Shown here in pieces: positions 17,555 to 25,995 of a stretch of 64,000 nt of DNA (the first letter of the stretch is position 1; every line of letters begins with the position of its first letter). A program made the translations under genes and the position numbers. Under the pieces are notes generated by a model. That model had not been told where the DNA came from and did no database searches. It was given only the letters and a program-made list of their open reading frames with translations. This DNA is from CANMIH01 sp049116335 (GTDB lineage: Bacteria; Pseudomonadota; Alphaproteobacteria; Rhodobacterales; Rhodobacteraceae): contig JAGDYZ010000020.1 in NCBI GenBank assembly GCA_049116335.1, forward strand, positions 25,608-89,607. The letters run 5' to 3'.

Positions 17555-17874
17555 CGCGGGTGATTCATCGGGTTCAACGCCGGTGAGCTTGCCACCATCC
17601 AACCGCTGAAAACCGGTTGCGGCACGCCAGCTTCCCGCACAGTGACAAAAGCAAAAGCTTCCCCCGTGGGATTGTCATTTGGAAAACGGCACGCGGCGAG
17701 GTTGATTTCCATGCCATCTTCCAGCGCGCTTGTACCATTGACGATAGTGACATCACTGACCTTGGCGTTGAGTTTATCCAACACTCGCAATACGGCGCCA
17801 TTGCCAGGCGACACGGCCTCTTGCGCCATCACAGGGGCCGCTATCATAGCCAGAACACACATCAGGCGTTTCAT
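17518..17874 (-). CDS. DUF2155 exported protein
   Basis: A 118-residue protein with a cleavable signal peptide (MKRLMCVLAMIAAPVMA). The mature part matches the DUF2155 pattern: a redox-like pair of cysteines (LAACRF and WVLRCTTS), a VREAGVPQPVFSGWMVASSPALN core and the conserved HPRYDVW motif. It is periplasmic, of unknown function. It overlaps mlaD by 4 bases upstream and the aat gene at its 3' end. The block NDUFA12-mlaD-DUF2155 is a common neighbour of accBC-aat in this family of bacteria. Confidence 0.85.
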   Translation of the reverse strand: MKRLMCVLAMIAAPVMAQEAVSPGNGAVLRVLDKLNAKVSDVTIVNGTSALEDGMEINLAACRFPNDNPTGEAFAFVTVREAGVPQPVFSGWMVASSPALNPMNHPRYDVWVLRCTTS

Positions 17875-18323
17875 TCGTCGCTCCCGCCACCACTCACAAA
17901 TTTCAGCAACAGCGTCATCAGGCTGACAGATCCCTGAGTATCAAGGATCTCGTCCCCTTCTACAAAATTGAACGGCGATCCACCGGGGGAAATTTCAACA
18001 AAATTGCCACCCAACAGCCCCTCAGAGGCGATGACAATCGCACTGTCGTCTGGGACCTGCACAGAGTCATTGATGGTGACGACGGTATCGGCGCGGAAGG
18101 TTTCGGGGTTCAATGCGATCTGCGTCACAGTCCCCACCTTGACCCCTGCGAGACGCACATCTGAGCCAACGCTGACACCCTCGATCGACCGGAACGACGC
18201 GCGCAACGGATATCCGTCACCGCCAAAGCTCATGCCGGTGCTTTGCAGGGCATATAGACCAAATGCCAAAGCGGCGGCCAATACGCCGCCGCCAACAACC
18301 ACCTCTGTTGCCGAATGGCTCAT
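17871..18323 (-). CDS. mlaD: Outer-membrane lipid asymmetry MCE protein MlaD
   Basis: A 150-residue protein with one N-terminal transmembrane helix (residues 6-27) and an MCE domain (about 38-120: LRASFRSIEGVSVGSDVRLAGVKVG). MlaD forms the hexameric periplasmic ring of the Mla phospholipid transport system. The start at 18323 gives an ATGA overlap with the NDUFA12 stop codon and places the helix at the N-terminus. The mlaEF partners are not in the window. Confidence 0.9.
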   Translation of the reverse strand: MSHSATEVVVGGGVLAAALAFGLYALQSTGMSFGGDGYPLRASFRSIEGVSVGSDVRLAGVKVGTVTQIALNPETFRADTVVTINDSVQVPDDSAIVIASEGLLGGNFVEISPGGSPFNFVEGDEILDTQGSVSLMTLLLKFVSGGGSDE

Positions 18324-18703
18324 TCTGGGCTCCACGCCTCATAGTCACGACGGTCCGCAGGCGCGGCCTGACGCAATGACCCGGCGGGTGCATAGGCCAG
18401 TGTGGTGCCTGTCAGGTTTTCCTGATGCGGCTTTTCCCAGACCTTATGGGCCAGTGGCTTGTCACCTGGGCGGGCATCAAAAGTATGATGCAGCCAGCCG
18501 TGCCAATCCGGGCTAATCCGCGAGGCCTCGACTTCGCCGTTGAACATCACCCAACGTCGTTTTCCATCGCGGCTTTCATAATAGACGTTGCCCTGTTCAT
18601 CCTCACCCACCTTCACACCTTTGCGACGGGTGTAAATTGCGGTGTTGATGGTGCTGCCATTCCACCAGGTCACAGCGCTCAGAATGGTTTTAAGAATGCC
18701 CAT
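18320..18703 (-). CDS. NADH:ubiquinone oxidoreductase NDUFA12-family subunit
   Basis: A 127-residue accessory subunit of respiratory complex I (B17.2/NDUFA12 family), found in alphaproteobacteria and mitochondria. Typical text includes VTWWNGSTINTAIYTRRKGVKVG, YYESRDGKRRWVMFNG and ISPDWHGWLHHTFD. The ATG at 18703 is preferred because CAGGAG lies just upstream; the longer frame runs through that ribosome site. It starts a three-gene unit with mlaD and the DUF2155 gene. Confidence 0.92.
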   Translation of the reverse strand: MGILKTILSAVTWWNGSTINTAIYTRRKGVKVGEDEQGNVYYESRDGKRRWVMFNGEVEASRISPDWHGWLHHTFDARPGDKPLAHKVWEKPHQENLTGTTLAYAPAGSLRQAAPADRRDYEAWSPE

Positions 18704-18819
18704 GGACGACTCCTGTCTCACTTAAAAGCGTTATGGCGAAAACCCGTGGCAAGGTCTAGTGCCCGCTCGGTCGCATTACCGTGCTTGAGCGGGCGATTCG
18801 ACGGGAATTCGCCGAAACT

Positions 18820-19185
18820 TCAGCCCTCTGATGGGGCCAGAGCTGTGACTTCAATCTCGATTCGGAACTTAGGATCGATCAGGTTGCATTCGATCATCGT
18901 TGCCGCAGGAGGATTCTCTCCAAATGTCTCTGCCAGAAGTTCAAAACAGGGTTCAAATTCATGCCGGTCCGGCAGGAAATAGTTCACCCGAACCACATCA
19001 GCAAAGCTGGCACCCGCCTCTGCAAGCGCTTTTTCGATAACACCCAGTGCAGATTGGCATTGCTCAAGCACGGTCTCGCCCTGCCCCACCGTGCCAGCAA
19101 CATGGACAAAGCCACCCGCGACCACCGCCCGGCAATAGCCAACCTTTTTCTCAAATTCGCCACCTGACGAAATGCGTTTGATCAT
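18820..19185 (-). CDS. RidA-family protein
   Basis: A 121-residue member of the RidA/YjgF/UK114 family. The pattern AVVAGGFVHVAGTVGQ near the N-terminus, ALAEAGASFADVVRVNYFL in the middle and the C-terminal RIEIEVTALAP with its active-site arginine fit the family. True RidA deaminates reactive enamines from threonine and serine dehydratases; other clades have different roles. The start at 19185 follows GGGAGAAAGAG. The clpX terminator sits 14-37 bases upstream of it, so it may need its own promoter or rely on read-through. Confidence 0.88.
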   Translation of the reverse strand: MIKRISSGGEFEKKVGYCRAVVAGGFVHVAGTVGQGETVLEQCQSALGVIEKALAEAGASFADVVRVNYFLPDRHEFEPCFELLAETFGENPPAATMIECNLIDPKFRIEIEVTALAPSEG

Positions 19186-19198
19186 CTCTTTCTCCCAA

Positions 19199-19222
19199 GA
19201 AAAAGGCGGGGGAAACCCCGCC
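19199..19222 (-). terminator. Rho-independent terminator of clpX
   Basis: On the minus strand GGCGGGG and CCCCGCC pair around a TTTC loop, followed by five T residues, 25 bases after the clpX stop codon. Confidence 0.88.
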
Positions 19223-19246
19223 TGATCTAATCTATCTCTGGCCTGC

Positions 19247-20512
19247 TTAGCTGGCAGACGCTTCTTCTTTTTTGTTTTCGCCATGCACCATCAACGGTTT
19301 GGTCTCGGCATTGACCGCCTCATCGTTGACGACAACTTCGGTGACATCTTCCATGCCCGGCAATTCGAACATTGTGTCCAGCAAGATGCTTTCGAGGATG
19401 GACCGCAGACCACGCGCGCCGGTTTTACGCTCAATTGCCTTTTTGGCGATGGCCGACAGCGCCTCATCGGTGAAGGTCAGCTGTGTGTCTTCCATCTCAA
19501 ACAGGCGTTGGTACTGTTTGACCAGAGCGTTCTTCGGCTGGGTCAGAATGGTGATCAATGCATCGGCATCAAGATCTTCCAGAGTTGCGACGACCGGCAG
19601 ACGGCCAACAAATTCGGGAATCAGGCCGAATTTCAGCAGATCTTCAGGCTCAAGCTCCTGGAAGATTTCGCCAACACCACGATCATCGTTGTCACGCACA
19701 TCCGCACCAAAGCCCATCGCCGAGCCTTTGCCGCGCTGAGCAATGATCCGATCTAAGCCTGCAAAGGCGCCGCCACAGATGAACAGGATATTGGTGGTAT
19801 CAACCTGAAGGAATTCCTGCTGCGGGTGCTTACGGCCCCCCTGCGGCGGAACGCTCGCAACGGTGCCTTCCATCAGCTTCAGCAGCGCCTGCTGAACACC
19901 CTCACCCGAGACGTCACGTGTGATCGATGGGTTCTCGGATTTGCGGGTGATCTTGTCGACTTCATCGATGTACACGATGCCGCGCTGCGCACGTTCGACA
20001 TTGTATTCGCTCGCCTGAAGCAACTTGAGAATGATGTTCTCAACGTCTTCGCCCACATACCCGGCTTCGGTCAGAGTGGTGGCATCGGCCATGGTGAACG
20101 GCACATCAAGAATGCGCGCAAGCGTCTGAGCCAAAAGCGTTTTACCACACCCGGTAGGACCGATCAGCATGATGTTCGACTTGGCAAGTTCGATATCAGC
20201 GCTTTTCTGGGCGTGGTTCAGGCGTTTGTAATGGTTGTGAACAGCGACGGACAACACACGTTTGGCTTTGGCCTGACCGATGACATAATCGTCCAGAACT
20301 TCACAAATCTCACGTGGTGTCGGAACCCCTTCGGAGGACTTCAGGCCAGCGCCTTTGGTCTCTTCACGAATGATGTCCATACATAGTTCAACGCACTCAT
20401 CACAGATGAACACGGTCGGGCCAGCAATCAACTTGCGAACTTCGTGTTGGCTCTTGCCACAGAAGCTACAGTAGAGCGTGTTTTTGCTGTCACCGCCAGA
20501 ATTCGTCGCCAT
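19247..20512 (-). CDS. clpX: ATP-dependent Clp protease ATP-binding subunit ClpX
   Basis: A 421-residue AAA+ unfoldase that feeds substrates to ClpP. The N-terminal zinc finger uses C15, C18, C37 and C40. Walker A is GPTGCGKT at 118-125, the GYVGED pore loop follows, Walker B is IVYIDEVDK, and the KHPQQEFLQVDT region precedes sensor 2. Length matches the family. In Caulobacter relatives ClpXP degrades CtrA. It is downstream of clpP on the same strand but separated by a strong terminator, so it probably has its own promoter in the 20513-20630 gap. Confidence 0.97.
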   Translation of the reverse strand: MATNSGGDSKNTLYCSFCGKSQHEVRKLIAGPTVFICDECVELCMDIIREETKGAGLKSSEGVPTPREICEVLDDYVIGQAKAKRVLSVAVHNHYKRLNHAQKSADIELAKSNIMLIGPTGCGKTLLAQTLARILDVPFTMADATTLTEAGYVGEDVENIILKLLQASEYNVERAQRGIVYIDEVDKITRKSENPSITRDVSGEGVQQALLKLMEGTVASVPPQGGRKHPQQEFLQVDTTNILFICGGAFAGLDRIIAQRGKGSAMGFGADVRDNDDRGVGEIFQELEPEDLLKFGLIPEFVGRLPVVATLEDLDADALITILTQPKNALVKQYQRLFEMEDTQLTFTDEALSAIAKKAIERKTGARGLRSILESILLDTMFELPGMEDVTEVVVNDEAVNAETKPLMVHGENKKEEASAS

Positions 20513-20627
20513 ATTGTACCTTTCCCGGTCCAGCCGGTCTTGATCTTGTCCGGGGTAAGTCCTTCACCCCATCCGCGCCGATCGCCAAGTTTGACTAGCT
20601 TAGGCCAGCCCCAAGGCGCCGACAATC

Positions 20628-20664
20628 GGAAAATTGGCCCCACATGCGACCTGCATGTGGGGCC
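20628..20664 (-). terminator. Terminator between clpP and clpX
   Basis: On the minus strand GGCCCCACATGC and GCATGTGGGGCC form a perfect 12-pair stem with a 5-base AGGTC loop, followed by AATTTTCC, directly after the clpP stop codon. Confidence 0.85.
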
Positions 20665-20670
20665 GTGTCA

Positions 20671-21300
20671 TCACTTGTCGTCGTCACCGGTGGCGCGGCT
20701 GGTCACGATCTCATCGATCAAACCCCAGTCCTTCGCCTCTTCCGGAGACATGAAGTTATCGCGCTCAAGGCCCTGCTCGACCTCTTCATAAGTGCGGCCG
20801 GTGTGGTGCACATAGATCTCGTTCAAACGACGCTTCAGTTTTAGCGTTTCCTCTGCGTGGATCATGATATCCGTTGCCTGGCCCTGATAGCCACCCGAGG
20901 GCTGGTGTACCATGACGCGGCTATTGGGCAGCGAGAAACGCATGCCTTTTTCACCGGCGGTCAGCAGCAGCGAACCCATCGAGGCCGCCTGACCAATCAC
21001 CAGGGTCGAGACCTTGGGTTTGATGTACTGCATGGTGTCATAGATCGACAGGCCCGAGGTCACAACACCACCGGGAGAGTTGATGTACATGCTGATTTCT
21101 TTCGACGGGTTTTCCGCCTCAAGATGCAACAGCTGCGCCACGACCAGCGACGACATGCCGTCATGCACCGGGCCGTTGAGGAAAATAATGCGTTCCTTCA
21201 GCAGGCGCGAAAAGATGTCATACGCCCGTTCACCGCGGCTTGTTTGCTCAACAACCATGGGAACGAGGGTGTTCATGTAGACGTCAAAGGGATCTTTCAT
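20671..21300 (-). CDS. clpP: ATP-dependent Clp protease proteolytic subunit ClpP
   Basis: A 209-residue serine peptidase. The catalytic triad is S107 in GQAASMGS, H132 in MVHQPSGG and D181. The N-terminal gating segment PMVVEQTSRGERAYDIFSRL is intact. The start at 21300 gives the usual family length; the longer frame to 21324 has no ribosome site. The site used (AGCAGG) is weak. It forms the proteolytic barrel with ClpX and ClpA. Confidence 0.96.
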   Translation of the reverse strand: MKDPFDVYMNTLVPMVVEQTSRGERAYDIFSRLLKERIIFLNGPVHDGMSSLVVAQLLHLEAENPSKEISMYINSPGGVVTSGLSIYDTMQYIKPKVSTLVIGQAASMGSLLLTAGEKGMRFSLPNSRVMVHQPSGGYQGQATDIMIHAEETLKLKRRLNEIYVHHTGRTYEEVEQGLERDNFMSPEEAKDWGLIDEIVTSRATGDDDK

Positions 21301-21435
21301 CGGAACCTGCCTGCTTTCTATCAAGACACTGCCTAAACGGTAGAGATTGATAGAGTCTTATTATCGGCCAAGACCCCCCGCAAGAGGGGGACAATCAACT
21401 TATGACATTCGGATGAGTTGTATTTGAATTATTCT

Positions 21436-21462
21436 CAAAAATTAACGGCCCCGCAGGGCCGT
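21436..21462 (-). terminator. Terminator of the sulfur-oxidation operon
   Basis: On the minus strand ACGGCCC and GGGCCGT pair around a TGCG loop and are followed by TTAATTTTTGAG, about 20 bases after the soxF stop codon. Confidence 0.8.
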
Positions 21463-21482
21463 CAATCAGGGATAGGTCCGAC

Positions 21483-22742
21483 TTAACCAAACATGTCGCT
21501 GGTTATACCGTCATACCAGCCAACGCTTTCTTCAAATGTGCGTTTTCGAAGCTCAGCATCTTCACCCGTCTGGCTGATAAACCCATCTGTTTTGGCGATT
21601 TTTTCATCTGTCGCCTGATAGGAGGCACCCACTTTGATGCCGTCATTGGCATCAATCAGCGACCAACAGGTGTTCGAAAACTTCGCCGGGAAGACGCGAC
21701 TGCCGGTCAAGGCACCGCGCACGGCCATCGCCGCAACTTTGGCCTGAGAATTTGCCGAAAAACCTGATTTTGGCATATCCCCCTGCTGCGACGCATCCCC
21801 CAAGATGTGAATATTGTCATCCAGACGGCTTTGCATCGTGTGGCCGTTCACTGGCGCCCAATTGCCCTCGGTCAGAGCCGCCGCCGCGCAGATCAAGCCT
21901 GCTTTTTGTGCTGGAATCACATTCACCACATCGGCTTTGACCACCTCGCCATCAATATTCACCGTCATATCCGCCGGATTGACCGAAACCGTGTCGCCGC
22001 CGAAATCCGGCCCCAAACGTTCAATCATACCGCCGTAGTGTTTGTCCCACCCCTCTTCGAACAGCGCCTGTTTCGAGAACTTAGGCTTGGGATCGGCGAT
22101 CAGGATTTTGGCGGTGGGGTTATTGGCCTTAAGATAATGGGCCACCATGGAAATCCGCTCGTAGGGTCCCGGAGGGCAGCGATAGGGGTTGGGCGGCGCG
22201 ACCATCACATAGGTGCCGCCCTGTGGCATTGATTCGATCTGGCGTTTCAGCAACTCAGACTGGGTGCCCGCTTTATAGGCATGCGGCATGGCCCCCTGCG
22301 CGGCCAGATCCCAGCCCGGCACCGCCCCGTCGACAAAATCAATGCCCGGTGAAATCACCAGACGGTCATAGGGTACCGCGCCCCCTCCGGCCAAGGCCAC
22401 GGTCTTGGCGTCGCGATCAATCCCCGTGGCCCAATCATGGACAACGTTGATGCCATAGTCCGCCGCCAGCGTGCCATAGGTGTGGCCAATGCTGTCTAAC
22501 GTGCGAAAGCCACCCAGATAGAGATTGGAGAAGAAACAGGTGTAGTAGGTGCGCGTGGGTTCGATCAACGTAACATCAATCGCGCCCTTACTGTCTTTGG
22601 CGATGTACCGCGCGGCCGTAGCGCCCCCGGCCCCGCCGCCGATCACAACCACTCGAGGTTTGCCTTCGGCCCTCAGCATGGGCGCCGTCAAACTGGCCGC
22701 CGCTGCGGATGTCGCGATAAACGCGCGTCTATTCAAGGTCAT
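21483..22742 (-). CDS. soxF: Sulfide dehydrogenase flavoprotein subunit SoxF
   Basis: A 419-residue FAD protein of the flavocytochrome c sulfide dehydrogenase family. A Tat signal (MTLNRRAFIATSAAAA) leads into the FAD-binding RVVVIGGGAGGATAARY. The redox-active cysteines expected from FccB lie in TYYTCFFSN and AGLICAAA. It works with SoxE in the periplasm, stimulating the Sox system or oxidising sulfide. The start at 22742 follows GGAGGAG. It is separated from soxE by a hairpin with a run of seven T residues, so its transcript level probably differs from that of soxE. Confidence 0.93.
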   Translation of the reverse strand: MTLNRRAFIATSAAAASLTAPMLRAEGKPRVVVIGGGAGGATAARYIAKDSKGAIDVTLIEPTRTYYTCFFSNLYLGGFRTLDSIGHTYGTLAADYGINVVHDWATGIDRDAKTVALAGGGAVPYDRLVISPGIDFVDGAVPGWDLAAQGAMPHAYKAGTQSELLKRQIESMPQGGTYVMVAPPNPYRCPPGPYERISMVAHYLKANNPTAKILIADPKPKFSKQALFEEGWDKHYGGMIERLGPDFGGDTVSVNPADMTVNIDGEVVKADVVNVIPAQKAGLICAAAALTEGNWAPVNGHTMQSRLDDNIHILGDASQQGDMPKSGFSANSQAKVAAMAVRGALTGSRVFPAKFSNTCWSLIDANDGIKVGASYQATDEKIAKTDGFISQTGEDAELRKRTFEESVGWYDGITSDMFG

Positions 22743-22778
22743 ACGTTTCTCCTCCTCGTTGAACTCACGGTCTCCCAT

Positions 22779-22815
22779 AAAAAAACCGCACCGCCGGTGT
22801 CCCGGTCGATGCGGT
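22779..22815 (-). terminator. Intrinsic terminator or attenuator between soxE and soxF
   Basis: On the minus strand ACCGCA pairs with TGCGGT and an inner CCGG pairs with CCGG around GACA, followed at once by seven T residues. It lies between two genes that are normally co-transcribed, so soxF may be attenuated or have its own promoter. Confidence 0.65.
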
Positions 22816-22878
22816 CGTGCCTTCGGGAGAGAAGGCCTCTGAGATTTGGGGGAACTTCGATTGCACGCCCCTCACCTC

Positions 22879-23592
22879 CTAGTCTTTCAGCTCGGCAAAA
22901 TAGGCGGCCAGAGCTGCTATTTCATCATCGGCCAATCGTCCGGCCATCATCTGCATCACCGGATGTGGGCGAAGCTTGCGTTTGTAGGCATGCATCGCAA
23001 TCACAAAATCCTCTGGATGCCACCGGGTGATAGATGGGATCCCGGCATCTGCCCCGTCGCTTCTGTGGCACGTCAGACATTCTGAAGCGAGATATTCTCC
23101 ATAGGCCAGATCCCCGACTATCGCGAGGATTTCGGGTGATAGCTCCACCTCACGCGCCAACGCTGTGGGTGCCGATTCAGGGATATCTTGCGGGTTCTCG
23201 GTGAACTGCCGCAGATAGGCCAACACGTCATCGCGGTCGGCCTTTTTCTTCAGCCCGCGAAAGGACATGCGGGTGCCAGAGACCAAGGCACGCGGGTTTT
23301 CTAGATAGGCATCAAGGTGCTCAAGATCCCAGACCATGCCATCGGCAAAGGCCCGCTCCAGCCCCTTGGAATAGTCAAAGCCCTCAACAGATCCGGCCCG
23401 ACGGCCAAAAATCCCGTTGAGCTGAGGCCCAGCGCGATCTTGCGCCTCTGGTCCCACCTGATGACAGCCGGTGCATTTGCGAAACACTTTGGCGCCCCGC
23501 TCTGCATCACCGATCGCCAGAGCCTCCTGCTCGGCCAGCGCGGCCCCAAGGGGGGCCAACGCACAGATCATCACACACACAAACCGTTTCAT
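22879..23592 (-). CDS. soxE: Diheme cytochrome c SoxE
   Basis: A 237-residue exported diheme cytochrome. After a signal peptide (1-20) the first heme motif is C40-TG-C43-H44 and the second is C172-LT-C175-H176. Candidate axial methionines include the one in GTRMSFRGL. In Paracoccus SoxE is the electron carrier paired with the flavoprotein SoxF. The ATG lies 5 bases after the soxD stop codon. Confidence 0.93.
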   Translation of the reverse strand: MKRFVCVMICALAPLGAALAEQEALAIGDAERGAKVFRKCTGCHQVGPEAQDRAGPQLNGIFGRRAGSVEGFDYSKGLERAFADGMVWDLEHLDAYLENPRALVSGTRMSFRGLKKKADRDDVLAYLRQFTENPQDIPESAPTALAREVELSPEILAIVGDLAYGEYLASECLTCHRSDGADAGIPSITRWHPEDFVIAMHAYKRKLRPHPVMQMMAGRLADDEIAALAAYFAELKD

Positions 23593-23596
23593 CGGC

Positions 23597-24649
23597 TTAC
23601 TGGCTGTAGCGTTTGAGGTACTCGATCACCGCCGCGATCTCGGCATCTTTCCTCAATCCAGCAAACGACATTTTGGTGCCTTTCATGGCCTTGCGCGGTT
23701 TGGCTAGGAATTCGGCCAATGTGGCATCATCCCAGACACCGCCGTGCCCGCCCATAACCTTGGAATAGCGAAAGCCATCCTGAACCCCGACACCCGCGTT
23801 GTAGATCGCATTCAGCATAGGGCCAGATTTATGTTTGGCGCCCTCTCCGATCTGGTGACAGGACTTGCACTTTTTGAAGACCTTTTCACCTTTGGAGGCC
23901 AGAGCCTCATCAAAGGCAGGCACTTCGGGTTCAGGTTCTGGTGCAGCTTCGGGCTCAACCACTGCGGCTACTTTCACCACCTCAGCCTGAGCGGCGGGCG
24001 CTGCAGGGGCTTCGGCGGCTTCTTCATCCGGGGTCACATCCAGAACCGTGGCGCGCAAGGTAATCTCGACGCTGTCCTTGCAGTTCTCCATACAGGGCTC
24101 CGCCCGCCAGATCGCGTATTCGGTGGCCGCACGATCGTCGATGACAAAACCGCCCGCGTTGGGCATCTTGACATCGAGGAAGGTTTCGTTCGACAGCTCG
24201 AACTCTTCGTCGATCAGATCATTGGAATAGAGGATATAGGCGACAATCGCATAGACCTCATCGTTGCTCAGCGATTGCGCATTGCCGAAGGGCATCGATC
24301 GGTTGACGTAATCCCATGTGGTCGAGAGATAAGGCCAATAGCTGCCCACGGTTTTCAGTGGATCCTCATCGGCAAGCGTGTCATCGCCACCGGCCAGTTT
24401 CGGCCAGTTATCAACACCTTCGGCAAAATCACCATGACAGCTTGCGCAGGCATCGGCAAAGATCTCTTCCCCGTCCAGCGCATTGCCCGAACCCACCGGA
24501 AGACCGGTGCCATCCGGCTGTACATCGAGATCCCAGGCGACGATTTCTTCGGCCAGAGCCGGACGGCCCAGGCCCATTTTTTCCGCCATCGCCGGCGCAG
24601 CCGTCATCAGCAGCGTTGCTGCCACTGTCAGATTAAGAAACTTCGACAT
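23597..24649 (-). CDS. soxD: Sulfur dehydrogenase diheme cytochrome subunit SoxD
   Basis: A 350-residue exported cytochrome of the SoxCD complex. A signal peptide (1-22) is followed by an N-terminal cytochrome domain with C68-AS-C71-H72, an Ala/Pro/Glu-rich linker at about 207-245, and a second cytochrome domain with C261-KS-C264-H265. SoxCD takes six electrons from SoxY-bound sulfane sulfur. The start at 24649 follows GGGGAGG and overlaps soxC by 17 bases. Confidence 0.94.
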   Translation of the reverse strand: MSKFLNLTVAATLLMTAAPAMAEKMGLGRPALAEEIVAWDLDVQPDGTGLPVGSGNALDGEEIFADACASCHGDFAEGVDNWPKLAGGDDTLADEDPLKTVGSYWPYLSTTWDYVNRSMPFGNAQSLSNDEVYAIVAYILYSNDLIDEEFELSNETFLDVKMPNAGGFVIDDRAATEYAIWRAEPCMENCKDSVEITLRATVLDVTPDEEAAEAPAAPAAQAEVVKVAAVVEPEAAPEPEPEVPAFDEALASKGEKVFKKCKSCHQIGEGAKHKSGPMLNAIYNAGVGVQDGFRYSKVMGGHGGVWDDATLAEFLAKPRKAMKGTKMSFAGLRKDAEIAAVIEYLKRYSQ

Positions 24650-25913
24650 TCTCGGCCTCCCCGCTGGCTTTGACATGCCAGGTCTGAATGCAGTTGTTGT
24701 GATAGATCGAGTTCAACCCACGCACCTCGCGCAGTTGAGCCTTAGAGGGCTGAACATAGCCGGTTTCGTCCATCGCGCGCGATTGCAACAGCATCTCTTC
24801 GCCGTTCCACTCGGAGTCGAGATAGAATCGGGTCAGAGCCTTGTCTTCGCCTTCTTTGGCCAGACGGGCGGTTTCCCAGGTCTTGCCACCGTCTTTTGAC
24901 ACATCCACACGCGTGATGCGCCCATGCCCGGTCCAGGCCAGACCCGTGATCACCAGCGGGCCGTGCCCATGTTTGATGGGTGATTGCGGGCTAGGAGAGG
25001 TGACAACCGATTTGGCGTCCATAACCCAGGTCCACTTGCGGCTGGTGCCATCTTCAAGCGTATCGGTGTATTTCGAGGTCTCTTCGCGGCTTTCAACCGG
25101 GCCATCCATGACCTCGATCCGGCGCAGCCATTTGACCCACATATTGCCTTCCCAACCGGGAACAACCAGACGTACGGGATAGCCATGTTCCTTGCGCAGC
25201 GCTTCGCCATTGGCCTTGAAGGCCACCAGCACATCATCCAGCGCCTTCTCCATGGGGATCGACCGACCATTCGACGAGGCATCCGCCCCCTCGACATAGA
25301 CCCATTTGTCTTTCAGATCACCCGCCGCAGCCAGACCTGCCTCTTCCAGAAGCGTGCGCAGCGAGACACCGGTGTATTCCATATTGTGGATCATACCGTG
25401 CGTGAACTGTGCGCCGTTCAGCTGGGCACCCGCCCATTCCATGCCGGTGTTGGCCGCACATTCGCAGAAATAGACATGCTGCTGACGTGGGAAGCGCTCA
25501 AGATCAGCGTAGGAGAACACCAGCGGTGTATCAACCAAGCCGTTGATCATCAGACGGTAATCTTCCTTGCGCAGTTCAATCGCACCCGAATGGTGGCGTT
25601 CAAAGGCGCAGCCCTGTGGCGTGATGGTGCCGTCCAGCGCATGAATGGGGGTAAAGTTGATCGACGAAATGGTATCCGCGGTCAGCCATTCAACATTACG
25701 GCGCACCACGTCGTCTTCGTATTTGATCGGCAGCCCATAGGGGGAGGCATCGACGCCATCGCCTAGGCCGCTGGCCCAATCCTGAACCTCGGTGATCAAT
25801 GGGTCGGGACCAGCCGCCTTGGCCATTCCTGCGGCCACAGTGCCCGCGCCCATCGCGGCGGCGCCGGTCAAGAACTGACGGCGCGAGGCGCCTTGCTTCT
25901 TGTCATCTGCCAT
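24633..25913 (-). CDS. soxC: Sulfur dehydrogenase molybdenum subunit SoxC
   Basis: A 426-residue sulfite-oxidase-family protein. The Tat signal is SRRQFLTGAAA (arginines 11-12). The molybdenum-ligating cysteine is most likely C152 in the CECAANTG motif, matching the CAGN motif of sulfite oxidases. The C-terminal dimerisation domain is present. With SoxD it makes the operon a complete Kelly-Friedrich pathway, so thiosulfate should be oxidised to sulfate without sulfur globules. An AAGGAGG ribosome site precedes the ATG, and an exact ATTC-N8-GAAT element lies 26-41 bases upstream. Confidence 0.95.
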   Translation of the reverse strand: MADDKKQGASRRQFLTGAAAMGAGTVAAGMAKAAGPDPLITEVQDWASGLGDGVDASPYGLPIKYEDDVVRRNVEWLTADTISSINFTPIHALDGTITPQGCAFERHHSGAIELRKEDYRLMINGLVDTPLVFSYADLERFPRQQHVYFCECAANTGMEWAGAQLNGAQFTHGMIHNMEYTGVSLRTLLEEAGLAAAGDLKDKWVYVEGADASSNGRSIPMEKALDDVLVAFKANGEALRKEHGYPVRLVVPGWEGNMWVKWLRRIEVMDGPVESREETSKYTDTLEDGTSRKWTWVMDAKSVVTSPSPQSPIKHGHGPLVITGLAWTGHGRITRVDVSKDGGKTWETARLAKEGEDKALTRFYLDSEWNGEEMLLQSRAMDETGYVQPSKAQLREVRGLNSIYHNNCIQTWHVKASGEAENVEVS

Positions 25914-25938
25914 CTTGTGCCTCCTTTCGGATCATCTC

Positions 25939-25954
25939 ATTCATCTATGTGAAT
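25939..25954 (-). promoter_or_regulatory. Candidate SoxR operator upstream of soxC
   Basis: On the minus strand the sequence is ATTCACATAGATGAAT. It fits ATTC-N8-GAAT, the motif reported for SqrR, a close homologue of SoxR. It differs at only two positions from the element upstream of soxX. It lies within the operon, between soxB and soxC, where a secondary promoter for soxCDEF would be controlled. Confidence 0.6.
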
Positions 25955-25995
25955 GGATTGCGTAAAAAATATATGCGGGTGAAGCGTGGGGGCGC

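Noticed and set aside
21301..21435. CCCCCC-GCAA-GAGGGG hairpin upstream of clpP as a riboswitch
   Set aside because: It is a simple short hairpin without the multi-helix architecture of a known riboswitch class.
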